Below are positions 1-10,130 of a stretch of 64,000 nucleotides of DNA, piece by piece. Position 1 is the first letter of the stretch. Every line of letters starts with the position of its first letter. The translations under genes were made by a program, and so were the position numbers. The notes below the pieces were generated by a model. It had not been told where the DNA came from, did no database searches, and was given only the letters and a program-made list of their open reading frames with translations. Source of the stretch: Moringa oleifera (taxonomy: Eukaryota; Streptophyta; Magnoliopsida; Brassicales; Moringaceae); contig JAJFZO010000605.1 of the NCBI GenBank assembly GCA_021397835.1, positions 310,001-374,000 of the forward strand, written 5' to 3'.

Positions 1-291
1 CAAAATAGTTACCTGTCTCCAAAGAGGAAGCAATTTAGATTCATCACCCAAATCATGCATCCGCTGCGAACTGTAACAATCCCAGATATCATAAAATAAT
101 TACCATGAACGAAATTTCTTTTTTTAATAAGGAAAGCCTCTCCAAAAAGATTTTTTTTTTTTTTTAATTTTGCTCCTTTCATTTCATGATAGATGCATCA
201 ATTTCCTGGAAAAATTGGATTTAACCTTCAATAGCTTCAGTCATGACCTTCTTCACATCTCAGATAATAGTTTCTTGGCTTGTGCCCAGTT

Positions 292-328
<37 letters not shown>

Positions 329-1236
329 CCAGAATTTAAATATAGGAAAATAATGCAGAAAAGCAGTTCACCTCAGAGTCAAATTTGTGTCATATGAAAA
401 GTACAGACCAGATGTCCTTTCTGCAACATGTAGCAGCGCAGAAAACTCAGTCTCCATCTTTTTCTGCCAAAGTTGGAATAACAAATATAGTCTGATTAAA
501 ACTACTCGTACATGCAGAAGTAGCAAATCAGCATCAGACTTACCTGTTCTGCAGGGGAACTTTTGAGAGAATGATCACATGCAAAAACCTTCAAGGATGA
601 AACTTTATATATAGAATGCCCCAAGTAAGATCCAACGCATTCACGCTTGGTTATGACCATAAAATATGAACCTAAAACATAATAATATCAAATTAGTTGG
701 AGAAAGGGAAGCCCCATTTGTGAGATAAAATGATCAATAGTGCAATCTTAGAGTACAAAAATTAGGCAATCCAATTAAGTAAATCTGACATTGGAATCCA
801 TGAAATAATAGTTTGGATGATACCACTGCAGCCTCATTACCCTCCCAGACTGAGCATGAAATGGAGGATCAAGATGGAAGACTTATGCACTTACCAGCCA
901 AGAGCTTTAGCATTCCTACCACACCAAAAATCATCCGAATTTTAGGAACCCGAACAGAAGTGCATTCAGGAACGTCATCTGGGAGACAGATTATGAACCC
1001 AGTAATCAAGCATTTAAATCAACAAAGAACAACAAATATCTGACATGTGTAACCATATCAAACAAGTGACAAGAAAATAGGAGGAACCCACCAATCAGCT
1101 TCATTGAGCCATCTATACGACTGATTTCTAAACAGGAACCGCTGGAGCCATCGGTGGGCTCAATAACATACTGATCAGGAAATTCCCAAAGACGCATTCG
1201 TGTGTGTAACTTCTGTCCAGACTCTGCCCTCTCCAT
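1..1236 (-). CDS. SAC7: SAC-domain phosphoinositide phosphatase, SAC6/7/8 type (5' part)
   Basis: Five coding exons read complement(13..70, 372..463, 544..671, 895..978, 1092..1236) with matched phases at GT-AG junctions; the rest lies beyond the window start. The protein opens MERAESGQKLHTRMRLWEFP and continues through VRVPKIRMIFGVVGMLKLLA, HSLKSSPAEQ and LGDESKLLPLWRQ, the N-terminal half of a SAC domain. The catalytic CX5R motif is not in view. Family knowledge: this plant clade (Arabidopsis RHD4/SAC7) dephosphorylates phosphoinositides, mainly PI4P, on endomembranes and has C-terminal membrane anchors. Two adjacent ATGs exist (1239 and 1236); I use the second because it matches the family start. 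A 5' untranslated intron is likely at about 1260-1534, from a TTTTGTAG acceptor and an upstream GAG/GTTTGT donor. SAC6, SAC7 and SAC8 cannot be separated from this part alone. Confidence 0.9.
295..327. repeat. (AT)n microsatellite in SAC7-like intron
   Basis: About 16 uninterrupted AT units lie inside the intron between coding exons 4 and 5 of the SAC7-like gene. It is a simple sequence repeat with no visible coding role and is likely to vary in length between individuals. Confidence 0.95.
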
Positions 1237-1659
1237 CATTACCAGCAATATAATTCACTACAAAATAGCAACAAAAACAAGCACATAATAGTTATTGAAT
1301 CGGCCGGGCATCTGCTTCTCCAAAAGCAGAAAACAAATTGATAATGATGCTGAGCATTACGATAAAAGTCGGCGTAACAAACACAACAATCATATTACAT
1401 GCAGATTTCCTCCAAGCAAAGAGGCAAAGGCAATACAACATCTTAGGAATCTCAGTAGTATTTTGCTACATCAACTGAATCCAAATAGTTGGAAAGTCGA
1501 AGTTCTATCACGCTTTCTTAGGAATCATACAAACCTCAAGCAGAACAAGGGGGTAGAAGAAGAAGACTGCCTGATGTGAATTAGGAGATCCAACATTCAA
1601 AGAAAAGCAAAAGCCAGAGCCAAAAGCACAACTTTGTCGGATTTTCAAAAAAAAAAGAA

Positions 1660-2484
1660 AAAGAAAAATGAGAGGCTATTTTAGGCGGAATTTTCCACAG
1701 AATTTTGGCTGAAAGAGTGCCGAGCGACTTTGCTAAGCTCTCGGATTTAAATGGTTACGTGCAATCCTTTCACTGGTCTGTCTCCCCTATTATGACATGG
1801 TCAATGCCCTTGCCTCCTTTGCCTTTGCCCTTTTTACTTTGCTCGACCGATGAATCAAATTCCAAATGAATTCGAAAGCAATGATATTCTAAAACTTTAA
1901 TTATTCTCAATTAATCTTCCAGCAATTTGGTAAAATCATGTGAGAAAAGGCCCACAAACAGCTAACGTGAGTGGGCATCAACTCATGAACAAAGTAAAAC
2001 ACTATGACATTGGCCAAGGGGAACAGGAGTGGAACCGAATCGTCTCTAGCAGCTGTATGATTCGGAAACATTTTCGGCCAGGTTCACCACAATACGAGGC
2101 CCAACTCGGCCCACCCACATCTACAGGTTGACCCTTCTGCTGGGCTAACTGTCTTTCTTATTGTGTCTTTTGTCTTGTTTGGGCTTTTGGCAGTTAACGT
2201 AAGATTGGATTGGTAAAATAATGGGCTCTGGGTATATGCACAAATCAAACCCAAACAGTGGCCAGCCATTACGTCCCTTCGGCATGCATGCAGCCAGCGG
2301 AAGCAGAGGTTGAAGATGAAGTTAAGTTAACATTCACACATAGAAATTCATTAAAATTGCAAGAAATGAAAACAAGATAAAAGAAAGGCACAAGCAGACA
2401 TATAAAAATATATTTATTTTTATTGATTATCGAATAGCTCGATTAATTATCAGAAATACAAGCGGGCTGACAGAAATGAAAAGC
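1660..2484. other. Intergenic: SAC7-like promoter side and spacer
   Basis: No supported gene. The short open frames here have no family resemblance. The left part is the promoter and 5' leader side of the minus-strand SAC7-like gene. The right part leads into the probable 3' end of the zinc-finger gene. Confidence 0.6.
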
Positions 2485-2486
2485 TT

Positions 2487-2610
2487 AAACGTTCTCCCGT
2501 TATAACTCCATGCGTCCGCATGGCTAGGGGAGAACGATGAACAGAAAAGGCTAAAACGCGCTCCCTTTATGTCTCCATGCTGCCGCATGGCTCCGGGAGT
2601 ACGATGAAAA
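2487..2610 (-). repeat. Two tandem GC-rich hairpins behind the zinc-finger gene
   Basis: Two similar units of about 70 bp sit side by side, roughly 90-200 bases past the zinc-finger stop codon. Unit 1 pairs GTTCTCCC (2491-2498) with GGGAGAAC (2528-2535) around an inner stem CCATGC/GCATGG (2508-2513, 2518-2523) with a four-base loop. Unit 2 pairs CTCCC (2561-2565) with GGGAG (2595-2599) around the same inner stem (2575-2580, 2585-2590). The inner stem is identical, while the outer stem of unit 2 has drifted but still pairs. The location fits a 3' untranslated region on the minus strand. Its function is unknown. Confidence 0.75.
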
Positions 2611-2696
2611 GAGAAAAACTAAGTTTAATTAAGATAACCCTTATTCCCCCAGCACCATGGCCACTGATGCGAGGGTGTCCATGACCTCAACAACAT

Positions 2697-3389
2697 TTAT
2701 TTATCCTTTTCGTCATCCTCGGGTTCAGGAGGAGGTGCGTTGAGGTCGAGAGCTGCAGAGGCAGCATCTGCTTGGGTCAAGGAAGGAGGTGCTTCCTCTT
2801 CCTTTTCTTCTACCTGCTGAGGGGCGTTCAGGTCGATGTCTAAGCCCCTCCGCCCTTCCTGGCCACCAGGCAGTAGAGTTCCCTCCTCCAGAGAGGCAGC
2901 GATCCTCTCTGGAGAACCCTCAGAGGTAAACGTAGGAGGTGGCATAAATCCAGAAAAACCCCGGTCAGGATGTTTCCTGAGATGGCCGAAAGCAGCCTTC
3001 CATGATGAAAACGACTTGCGGCACTGGGGGCAAATTGGCTCACCTGCAGGAGCGTCCAGTTCTCCTTTTTTCCTTTCCTTCATCCCCGAGCTGCTGGACG
3101 CTCCACTAACTTCCTTAGGAGGTCTCCCCCTCTTCCTTACTGGCACAACAGAGGCTCCTTCTGCTCCAGCGCCTGCACCCTCAGCAGGCTGCTGGTCTGT
3201 CTCTCCCGCATCCTTATTAAGTGCATCCCCTCCATCTCCGGAGGCAGCGTTGCCACCCTCAGCAGCGGCGGCAGGGACATCGGCATCAATTTCCATGTTC
3301 TGCTCTGGGTCAGGGTTCTGAGGCAGACTGCTGCCATCGGCTTGTTCTTGATCGTTTACAAGTGTGGAGGAGTCATTAGGATTGGCCAT
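2697..3389 (-). CDS. Single-finger C2H2 protein with AT-hook and EAR motifs
   Basis: A 230-residue intronless frame. The ATG at 3389 is in good context (GACATGGCC); the frame runs further upstream without an ATG. Visible parts in order: an acidic, Ala/Gly-rich N-terminus; a basic AT-hook-like VRKRGRPPKE at about residue 90; one C2H2 finger CPQCRKSFSSWKAAFGHLRKH (C-x2-C-x12-H-x3-H) at about 125-145; then two EAR-type repression motifs, LDIDLNAP and LDLNAPPP. The plant finger core QALGGH is replaced by KAAFGH. Family knowledge: EAR motifs recruit TOPLESS-type corepressors, so a nuclear transcriptional repressor is the likely role (inference). I cannot name a specific orthologue. Promoter features: a TATA box at 3521 and paired G-boxes at 3615 and 3630. 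Confidence 0.85.
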   Translation of the reverse strand: MANPNDSSTLVNDQEQADGSSLPQNPDPEQNMEIDADVPAAAAEGGNAASGDGGDALNKDAGETDQQPAEGAGAGAEGASVVPVRKRGRPPKEVSGASSSSGMKERKKGELDAPAGEPICPQCRKSFSSWKAAFGHLRKHPDRGFSGFMPPPTFTSEGSPERIAASLEEGTLLPGGQEGRRGLDIDLNAPQQVEEKEEEAPPSLTQADAASAALDLNAPPPEPEDDEKDK

Positions 3390-3520
3390 GTCAAGGGGAA
3401 TAAGGGTCAAAACCGAAAACTACTGCTAGCACTTTACTTAGAACACAGATACTGTGTAACAAGAAGACTGTAGATCTGTGGACAATATGTGGTGGAAGAA
3501 GAAACCCCAGCCCTGCACTC

Positions 3521-3528
3521 ATATATAA
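3521..3528 (-). promoter_or_regulatory. TATA box of the zinc-finger gene
   Basis: The minus strand reads CATTATATATGAG here, about 135 bases upstream of the ATG at 3389. This is a normal plant spacing for a TATA box plus a short leader. Confidence 0.6.
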
Positions 3529-3614
3529 TGGTCACTTGGGTGTTATCTGCAGTTATCGCCGGCCGGTTTCTGTAGGTACGAAACGGTGCGATGCTTGGAG
3601 GGGTGGCCTCTTTT

Positions 3615-3635
3615 CACGTGTGGACTGTACACGTG
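3615..3635 (-). promoter_or_regulatory. Paired G-box / ABRE-like motifs
   Basis: Two CACGTG palindromes at 3615-3620 and 3630-3635 sit 15 bases apart, about 90-110 bases upstream of the TATA box. The flanks (ACACGTGG, CACGTGTG) resemble ABRE elements bound by bZIP factors. Pairs of ABREs are typical of ABA- or stress-responsive promoters, so stress control of the zinc-finger gene is plausible but inferred. Confidence 0.6.
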
Positions 3636-3639
3636 GACA

Positions 3640-4380
3640 GATGGGGAAGAACGTACGGACAGGATGGCATGCGGCCTTGGATATGCATCTAGGTGGACAG
3701 TTAGGAACTTAGGAGGACCAGCCTTTTAAGGGAAACTGACCGTCAAAGGTCGCAGGTTCTGTGGTTTGACTGAAATCCACTGTTTTGGAAACCTTATAAT
3801 ATGCGATTACTACGTTGACCACTTTATTGCAAAATAATATTTTATTCTCTAAACTTGTCAAGTCAATCCCATATTGACAAAGTAATTAACCTAGAGGAAT
3901 ACATGTCATCTTGCCTTTGGTTAAGAGTCTTCTTATCAAGTTACAATTGAATTATTTAACATGGTACTCTAGGGTTGGCATGGCATCAGCCTTACATGCA
4001 TGTTTCTTCAAGAAGGAATAGTCTCATTCCCTTGGCTAACCATTTCAATTACTTCCAAAGCTAAAGCTAAAACAGTTTGCGGGGAAGAGGACTCTGGAAA
4101 GTGCAGCCTCACTTCTTTCCACAAAGTCTGACTAGACAAGAAAACATAACAGATGAACAAAGAGTTCAAAGCATTCATATTACTGGATCTTTAATAGTAT
4201 TGAGTATGTACAAGAAAAGGTGTCCTCATACACTCCCTGGAGGGGGAGAAACAAAGAAAGAGCAAAGCCCCAAAATTTTGGCACCCTTTAATCATACTCA
4301 AATGGGGCTTAAATCTCCAGACTGATTAATTTTAGCAGTCTATCGACACTAAAGACCAAATGAAATATTAATAAGCTTTG
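3640..4380. other. Intergenic spacer
   Basis: No gene, repeat or RNA is supported. The left part is the distal promoter of the zinc-finger gene; the right part is the probable 3' untranslated region of the DSK2 gene, whose stop is at 4381. Confidence 0.6.
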
Positions 4381-7300
4381 CTAGCGGCCAGAGTTTCCCA
4401 AAAGTCGCTCCACTGCAGCATGTACATTCCCTGCAGTTGCAATCAAGGCCCGAATATTCTCTTGTGTATCGAAGAATCCCATTTCTTGCAGCTGTGATAA
4501 CTGGGTGGCATATAGCTGCTCCGGAGGCACTGAGATGAAGAACTGATATGAGTGCAATGTAGACAGTCACCTAATTTTGGAAGTATAAGTGAAGAAGTTA
4601 GAAAATTAACCATCAGATCTGCTGGGAACAGCCAGCCTTCCAGACCCAAGTCCACCAAACATATTCATCAACATCTCCAACCCCATGTTATTAGGTGTTC
4701 CTGTGATAATACAAACATGAGAAAACATTCATTGCTCAAGTGACTTACATCACTCCTCTAATAGCCTTCCTTCTTGATCGTCATTCGATACTCATATCAG
4801 AAATTTTCCTTGTCTTATAAAACCCTAAATAAAATAAGTAGTTGCCCCACCTAAGCATTCAAGCACATAAAGAAAGAGTGGTTAACATGCACCTCTTCAA
4901 TGGCAAACAAAGCACATCATAAGAAGATGCTTAATTGAAACAAATATACAATTTTATCACGTGTGAATTCTTTTAAATCATTGACAAAGATATGATAATC
5001 ACAAAACCCATAGAAACATAGGTCCTGCAGCAATAAGCCAAGGTAATTTGGTTGATAACTTATACCTGTTCCTCCACCAGCCTGACCGGTCTCCCTGCAA
5101 GAGAGCCCCACATTTAGGAAAAACTATAAAGAAGAGTCACCAATAAACTTATCCAGAAGCTATAAGATTATTTTGGAAAAGATCAAAACCAGAGTGGCGG
5201 CTTTTGTTTAACCCCTGAATTGAACCTTTTGAATCATAATATACAATAGGCAAGTTCTTTCTGCTCTAGGAGCATAATGGAGGGAAAACAGTGGCTTGTT
5301 TCACCACCACTCCATTTTCTCCATCAGATGCCACTCAGACTTGAAAGGGACATGAGATAGATGAGTAATTGATACTAGCTTACATCTTTAACAAATCCTA
5401 TTCCATCTCTGATCAAAAGAAAAATAAATCCTATTTTGTCACTCTGTGTCACATAAATTCCTGATTGTCAGACAATACTAATCTGATGCTTGACAAATTT
5501 TTCACCTTCAACAATTGACAGTTATTCAAGCCAGGGTTATATTGTTTATGATAGATCTAAAAACATTAACATATGAATTATCTAAGCTGTATGGCAAAAA
5601 ATATAGTATATAAGTGCGAACATATTGCATTAGAAAGTTTGACATCTACACAAAGATATCTTATTTTTTATTCTCTTTGCAAATAATTTCTAAGTTGACA
5701 ACTAGCTGAACCCATTCAGCCCAGGTAAGCCTTTATTAAGTGGCAGACCCATAAACAATTAATCCACAAATAAAAATTACATCTAATACTCCTTGGACCA
5801 AGTATATTCACCAAGTGAACTGGTGAAATTTTCACGTACATAGTTATCATGGTTAGAATAGGGTGCCTATCTGAAGGTAAACATCCAGAAAAGCAAAGTA
5901 AGCAAAGAACGCCCCATAACCATTAATATAAACTTATGAGTATTTTAAAGAAACCTAATATATATCATTTCATTACTGCTTACTGGCTTGACTGTTGGCG
6001 ACCAAGCTGAGACAGAAGAGAATGCTGGAAAGTCAATAGTAGCTGCCAGAAAGAAACATTGGCAGTCATATGTTAATCTCGTGCATATATCATAAGCAGT
6101 ATTTCCTAGTTCAAACACCAATCATTAACATGAGACCTTCAATCGTGAACTCAAAGTTATGGGTTTCAGAGAAAATACAGAGCAATGGCTCAGTTGATAG
6201 GCAAACAATCCATAAAATCTGACTGCAAGCAAGCACTTCAAATTTCTGCCATTAGGCACAATCAGATGATTGCATGTCTCTGCACATGCACATGTCAACA
6301 AGCATGCGTGTGCATACATGCCTGCACATGTACATGTGTGTGGGAGAGAAACAATGAAAGAGGTTGGAGAGAGAGAAAGAACATCTGTGGATAGCTGCAT
6401 ATTAAACATATGTATACCTGCATTGTCTCTGGAGAAGTCAACTGACGAAGAAATTCAGGATTTTGTATTACTTCTCTCAGTTGAGAATTGGAATCCAGCA
6501 TGCCACGAAGTTGGGGATTAAGACCAATAATCTGAAACTTGGACGATATAAGAAAACAAGAACCTCATCCTGAAGCATAAAACATAGAAGTTACATTATA
6601 GATTTATACCTGGTTCATGTACTGAGGGTTTGAGACGAGGTTTTGCAACATTTGTGTAATGGCTGGATTTTGCATCACCTGATTCAGTAGGCTGGTATCC
6701 TGCATAGTACCCAGCACGCCTTCAAATTCTGGGAGACCAAGTCCACCTAACCCCACAGGTGTTTGTGGCCTGGCATCCCGAATAGGATTCGATCTTGTAG
6801 TGTTAGTTTGGGCACCTCCAGCTGGTAGATTTAAAATAGGTTAACAATTTACTGACAATACAAATTAACAACTGTCGGTTTCAAAGGAATCTTTGACTTG
6901 AAATAATAAAACGAGGGGAGGGGGGAGGAACTGTAGGTCAGGAAACCTTTCAGGTGCAGTAATACCCAATGAAATAATACTAAAATCCTTTCCTTGTCAG
7001 TCATTTTTTTATCAAAAACACGTATGATTACATTACTATAAATGCCACCATGCAGGCGCCACCCATTTACAAGGATAAGAGCGCTACTTAGAGATAAGGA
7101 GTTATACAAACTCCACAAATCCCTCTTCATTTACAAAATCCTCCCTTGTTGCCCAAACATTTTAACAACCTAATCCATCTATCCCCAAACAAAAAGAAAA
7201 GAGTTCCCCTCCCCTCAAAAGCCCTTAACTGTCCAAAATATCAACAGTCGGATTCTTGATACAAATTTCTTCCTAACTTTATTCATCTGTAGCCCTCGCC

Positions 7301-10130
7301 ATGCGCATACTTCATCCACCACCAAATCCCTCACCACCCAATTACAAACCATAAGTGCTAAGACACACCCACATCCGCCTAGTTCAATTACACCACAAAA
7401 AAACGGGTTTACCGATTCTACTGGTTCTTTACAAAGAAAGCACCAATTAGCCAAGATCTTCCCCCTTTTCTGAATGTTTGCTTGTCCTTCATATCATCTA
7501 TGCCTTAGTAACTTCCTCTTTAATTTAAATTGAAACACCATGGAACCAAAGTACTACGAACCGTAGTTTTGGCACTTTAATTGAATGTTGGAAAATAAGT
7601 TAGTAAAGATCATCTAATAGTGGGGAGAGGGGAGAGAAATGGAGGAAAACCACATGCAGAACTTCAAAACTCAAACATCCAAAAGAACCGAGAAAAGGAA
7701 AACTTTAAATCATCATGAAGAAGACAAGTGAAAGAGGTTGAAAACTTACAGCCAGCAGATGTCCAAGGATTGGGAAGTGGGTTGGTATTTGGTGCAGGGG
7801 AACCAGTAGAGTCAGAAGCAGTGGTTGACTGGTTATTTGACCCATCTCTGACCAGGTTCCCACCTTGGGTCCCCAAAAAAGATGCAAATGGGTTTGCATT
7901 AGCATTTCCTGTAGTCCCACCCATTGTTGTTGCATTCAGAAATGGCTCTTGAACAGTTTCATACATGCGCCTAAGCATGTTGAATCCCTCTGGAGATGAT
8001 TCAATGTTGCTCATTGCTCTGTCAGTATTGCGCATCATCTCACGCATAAGCTCAGGGTTTCGTGCCGCTTCCAGTGTCTGACGCAGCGTGCTTGGGTCAT
8101 TCAGTATGTGTGCAAGCTCAGGATTCCGATCAATGATTTCACGCATTTGAGGATTGTTCATAATCAAGTTTCGCATTATCTCAGGGTTATTCATTAGGTT
8201 CTGAACAACAGGAATGTTCATTATTTCCCGCATAATGTTGGGGTTTCTAGTTAACTGCTGCTGCACTTGTTCAAACTCTGGAAGTCCAGCTCCAAATAAA
8301 CCACCACTGCCCCCTCCAACACCCATTCCTAGCCCAGGAAATAAAGAAGCCCCAAAACCAGAACTTCCAGGAGACCCACTGTCATTTGAGCCAACATTCC
8401 TGGTGTTATTTTCACTAGCATTTGAAGCCCCAGTAGCTGTTGCATTACTAGTGTTGGCCGCTGCTGGTGCAAAACCACGAACTAAATGGACAGTGTGATC
8501 TGCCTCCAAACCTGGGCACATAAGTTACACTTACAATCACATTCTTTTGTATGTTTAATAAGTGGGAAAGTACAGGCACCATCAATCTGCACATATTGTG
8601 TAGACAGAACATCTTGGCAGTGCAAAGATTCAGTCACAAACATGTCAACGATAAAACAGATTAACAGAGAGAAATATGCAAGATCCAAATATGCATATAA
8701 GAGAAGTAGAGCGCCACTAAGAATGACTCGAAATAGGATGCTAGAAAAGGTACCATTTCCAAAGACGTATACTGTCAATTGTGAAACGAAAGTTTTGATA
8801 CTTGAAAAGGGCAACGAACATGAAGCATCACCAAAATGGAAAAGTCAATATCACCATAAACCTTTTAACAAAATAATGATTTGTAATAATGGCCAAAAAA
8901 TAAAAAATAAAACCAAGAAGGCCCAAACACATCTCAGTTACTGCTTCATATAGAAAGAGTTAGTATTTACCAAAAACAAACAAGTATCCAGCTAGGATTA
9001 TGAAAGAAATTTGAGGAAATTCGGTTTGAAATAGGACGTTACATCATAAAATTTAAAACAAATTATAAAAAGATACCACAAAAGTAAAAGTAAGTTTCTT
9101 GTCAATGGAAAGATAAATACATTTGTAGACTGAAAACGTAGAAGTAGTTTCAGGTGAATAGGCCCAAACCTTTTTGGATACACCCTTTTTGTACTAATTT
9201 TACACTCAATCTCCCCATTGAAACCACAATAAACTCTCAAAAAAGAAAATGCTGCCAAAATTACTGCCATAAAACAACGCCATTTTCCCACCCCAATTAT
9301 GATGCAAGCTACAACTGAATATGAAAGAACCATCTTATCAAACAAGTAATCTTCCTCAAGGTGACAGGGATGATCTATCGAAATCATCATAAGCCCATAG
9401 CTTTCAGATCCACGGAGATACAAGTCCTTATGAAATCATGACATTTGTCCATGAGAGTAGAAAACGAGTTTATATGAAATAATGACCATTGAAGTTGCAG
9501 CTCGATCTTTTGTAACTTGAACATGGATTCTTTTGGTAACATGATAGCATAAGAAATACAAGTATAGTATGCCACAATTATTACATATTAGAGCACTATT
9601 CCTATAAGCTTAGCTCATCATCGCATATGGCAGAACAATAAACATCTGATAGCATCACATGTTACCGCGCAAACAGAATGCATACTGATTACCAAGAACG
9701 CAAAACCAGATAATGTAAAACCAACTTATGAATACACATAAACTAAACAACCATCAAGTAACTGGAAAAAAATCCATCTAAATATGGCAGATTCAACAGA
9801 TTGAACATGTGGCAATAAGCCCAAAAGAGAAATAGCAAAATATGCAGGATAATGAATAGAATTGCGAGTACCATAGGTTTGGAGGCTTTGATCGTCCTTC
9901 AAGATCCGGCCCTTGTAAATCAAGCGCTGCTGATCGGCAGGGATGTCGCACTTGTGAGCTAGAAGGGCTTTCAAGGATTGGACGGTGGATTCCAACCTGA
10001 ACTGGACGGAGAATTTGGAGCCGTTCAAGCACCGGATGTTGATGGTGACTCCATCCCCGCCATTGGATCCACTGAACTCGATGTCTGCGTCCGGAGCAAG
10101 CCCACCCGGACCACGTTCTCCTCCGCCCAT
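4381..10130 (-). CDS. DSK2: Ubiquilin / DSK2-type ubiquitin receptor
   Basis: Eight exons join in frame to 557 residues: complement(4381..4529, 4611..4700, 5066..5094, 5984..6042, 6418..6531, 6610..6821, 7750..8511, 9872..10130). Domains in order: ubiquitin-like domain at about 30-100 ([37 protein letters not shown]); Met/Asn/Pro-rich STI1-type repeats ([38 protein letters not shown]; a second set near 380-440); C-terminal UBA domain ([20 protein letters not shown]). Length and order match plant DSK2. Family knowledge: UBA binds polyubiquitin and the UBL binds the proteasome lid, so the protein shuttles cargo and also links to ATG8 autophagy in plants. The in-frame codon further upstream at 10148 is GTG; the ATG is at 10130. 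One exon is only 29 nt. Arabidopsis has DSK2a and DSK2b in tandem; only one copy is seen here. Confidence 0.95.
6271..6343. repeat. Alternating purine-pyrimidine tract in DSK2 intron
   Basis: This intronic stretch is made of repeated CATG and TGCA words (TGCACATGCACATGT, ACATGTACATGTGTGTG) and is partly self-complementary. It is probably a degenerate TG/CA-type simple repeat. Such tracts can take a Z-form or cruciform shape. No coding role is seen. Confidence 0.6.

Noticed and set aside
2836..3321. 161-codon plus-strand open frame
   Set aside because: It is the antisense shadow of the GC-rich zinc-finger CDS and has no domain of its own.
8486..8953. 155-codon plus-strand open frame over a DSK2 intron
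   Set aside because: No family resemblance, lies mostly in an intron, low-complexity Lys-rich composition.
8998..9423. 141-codon minus-strand open frame
   Set aside because: Falls inside the large DSK2 intron (8512-9871), is not joined by splice sites and has no motif.
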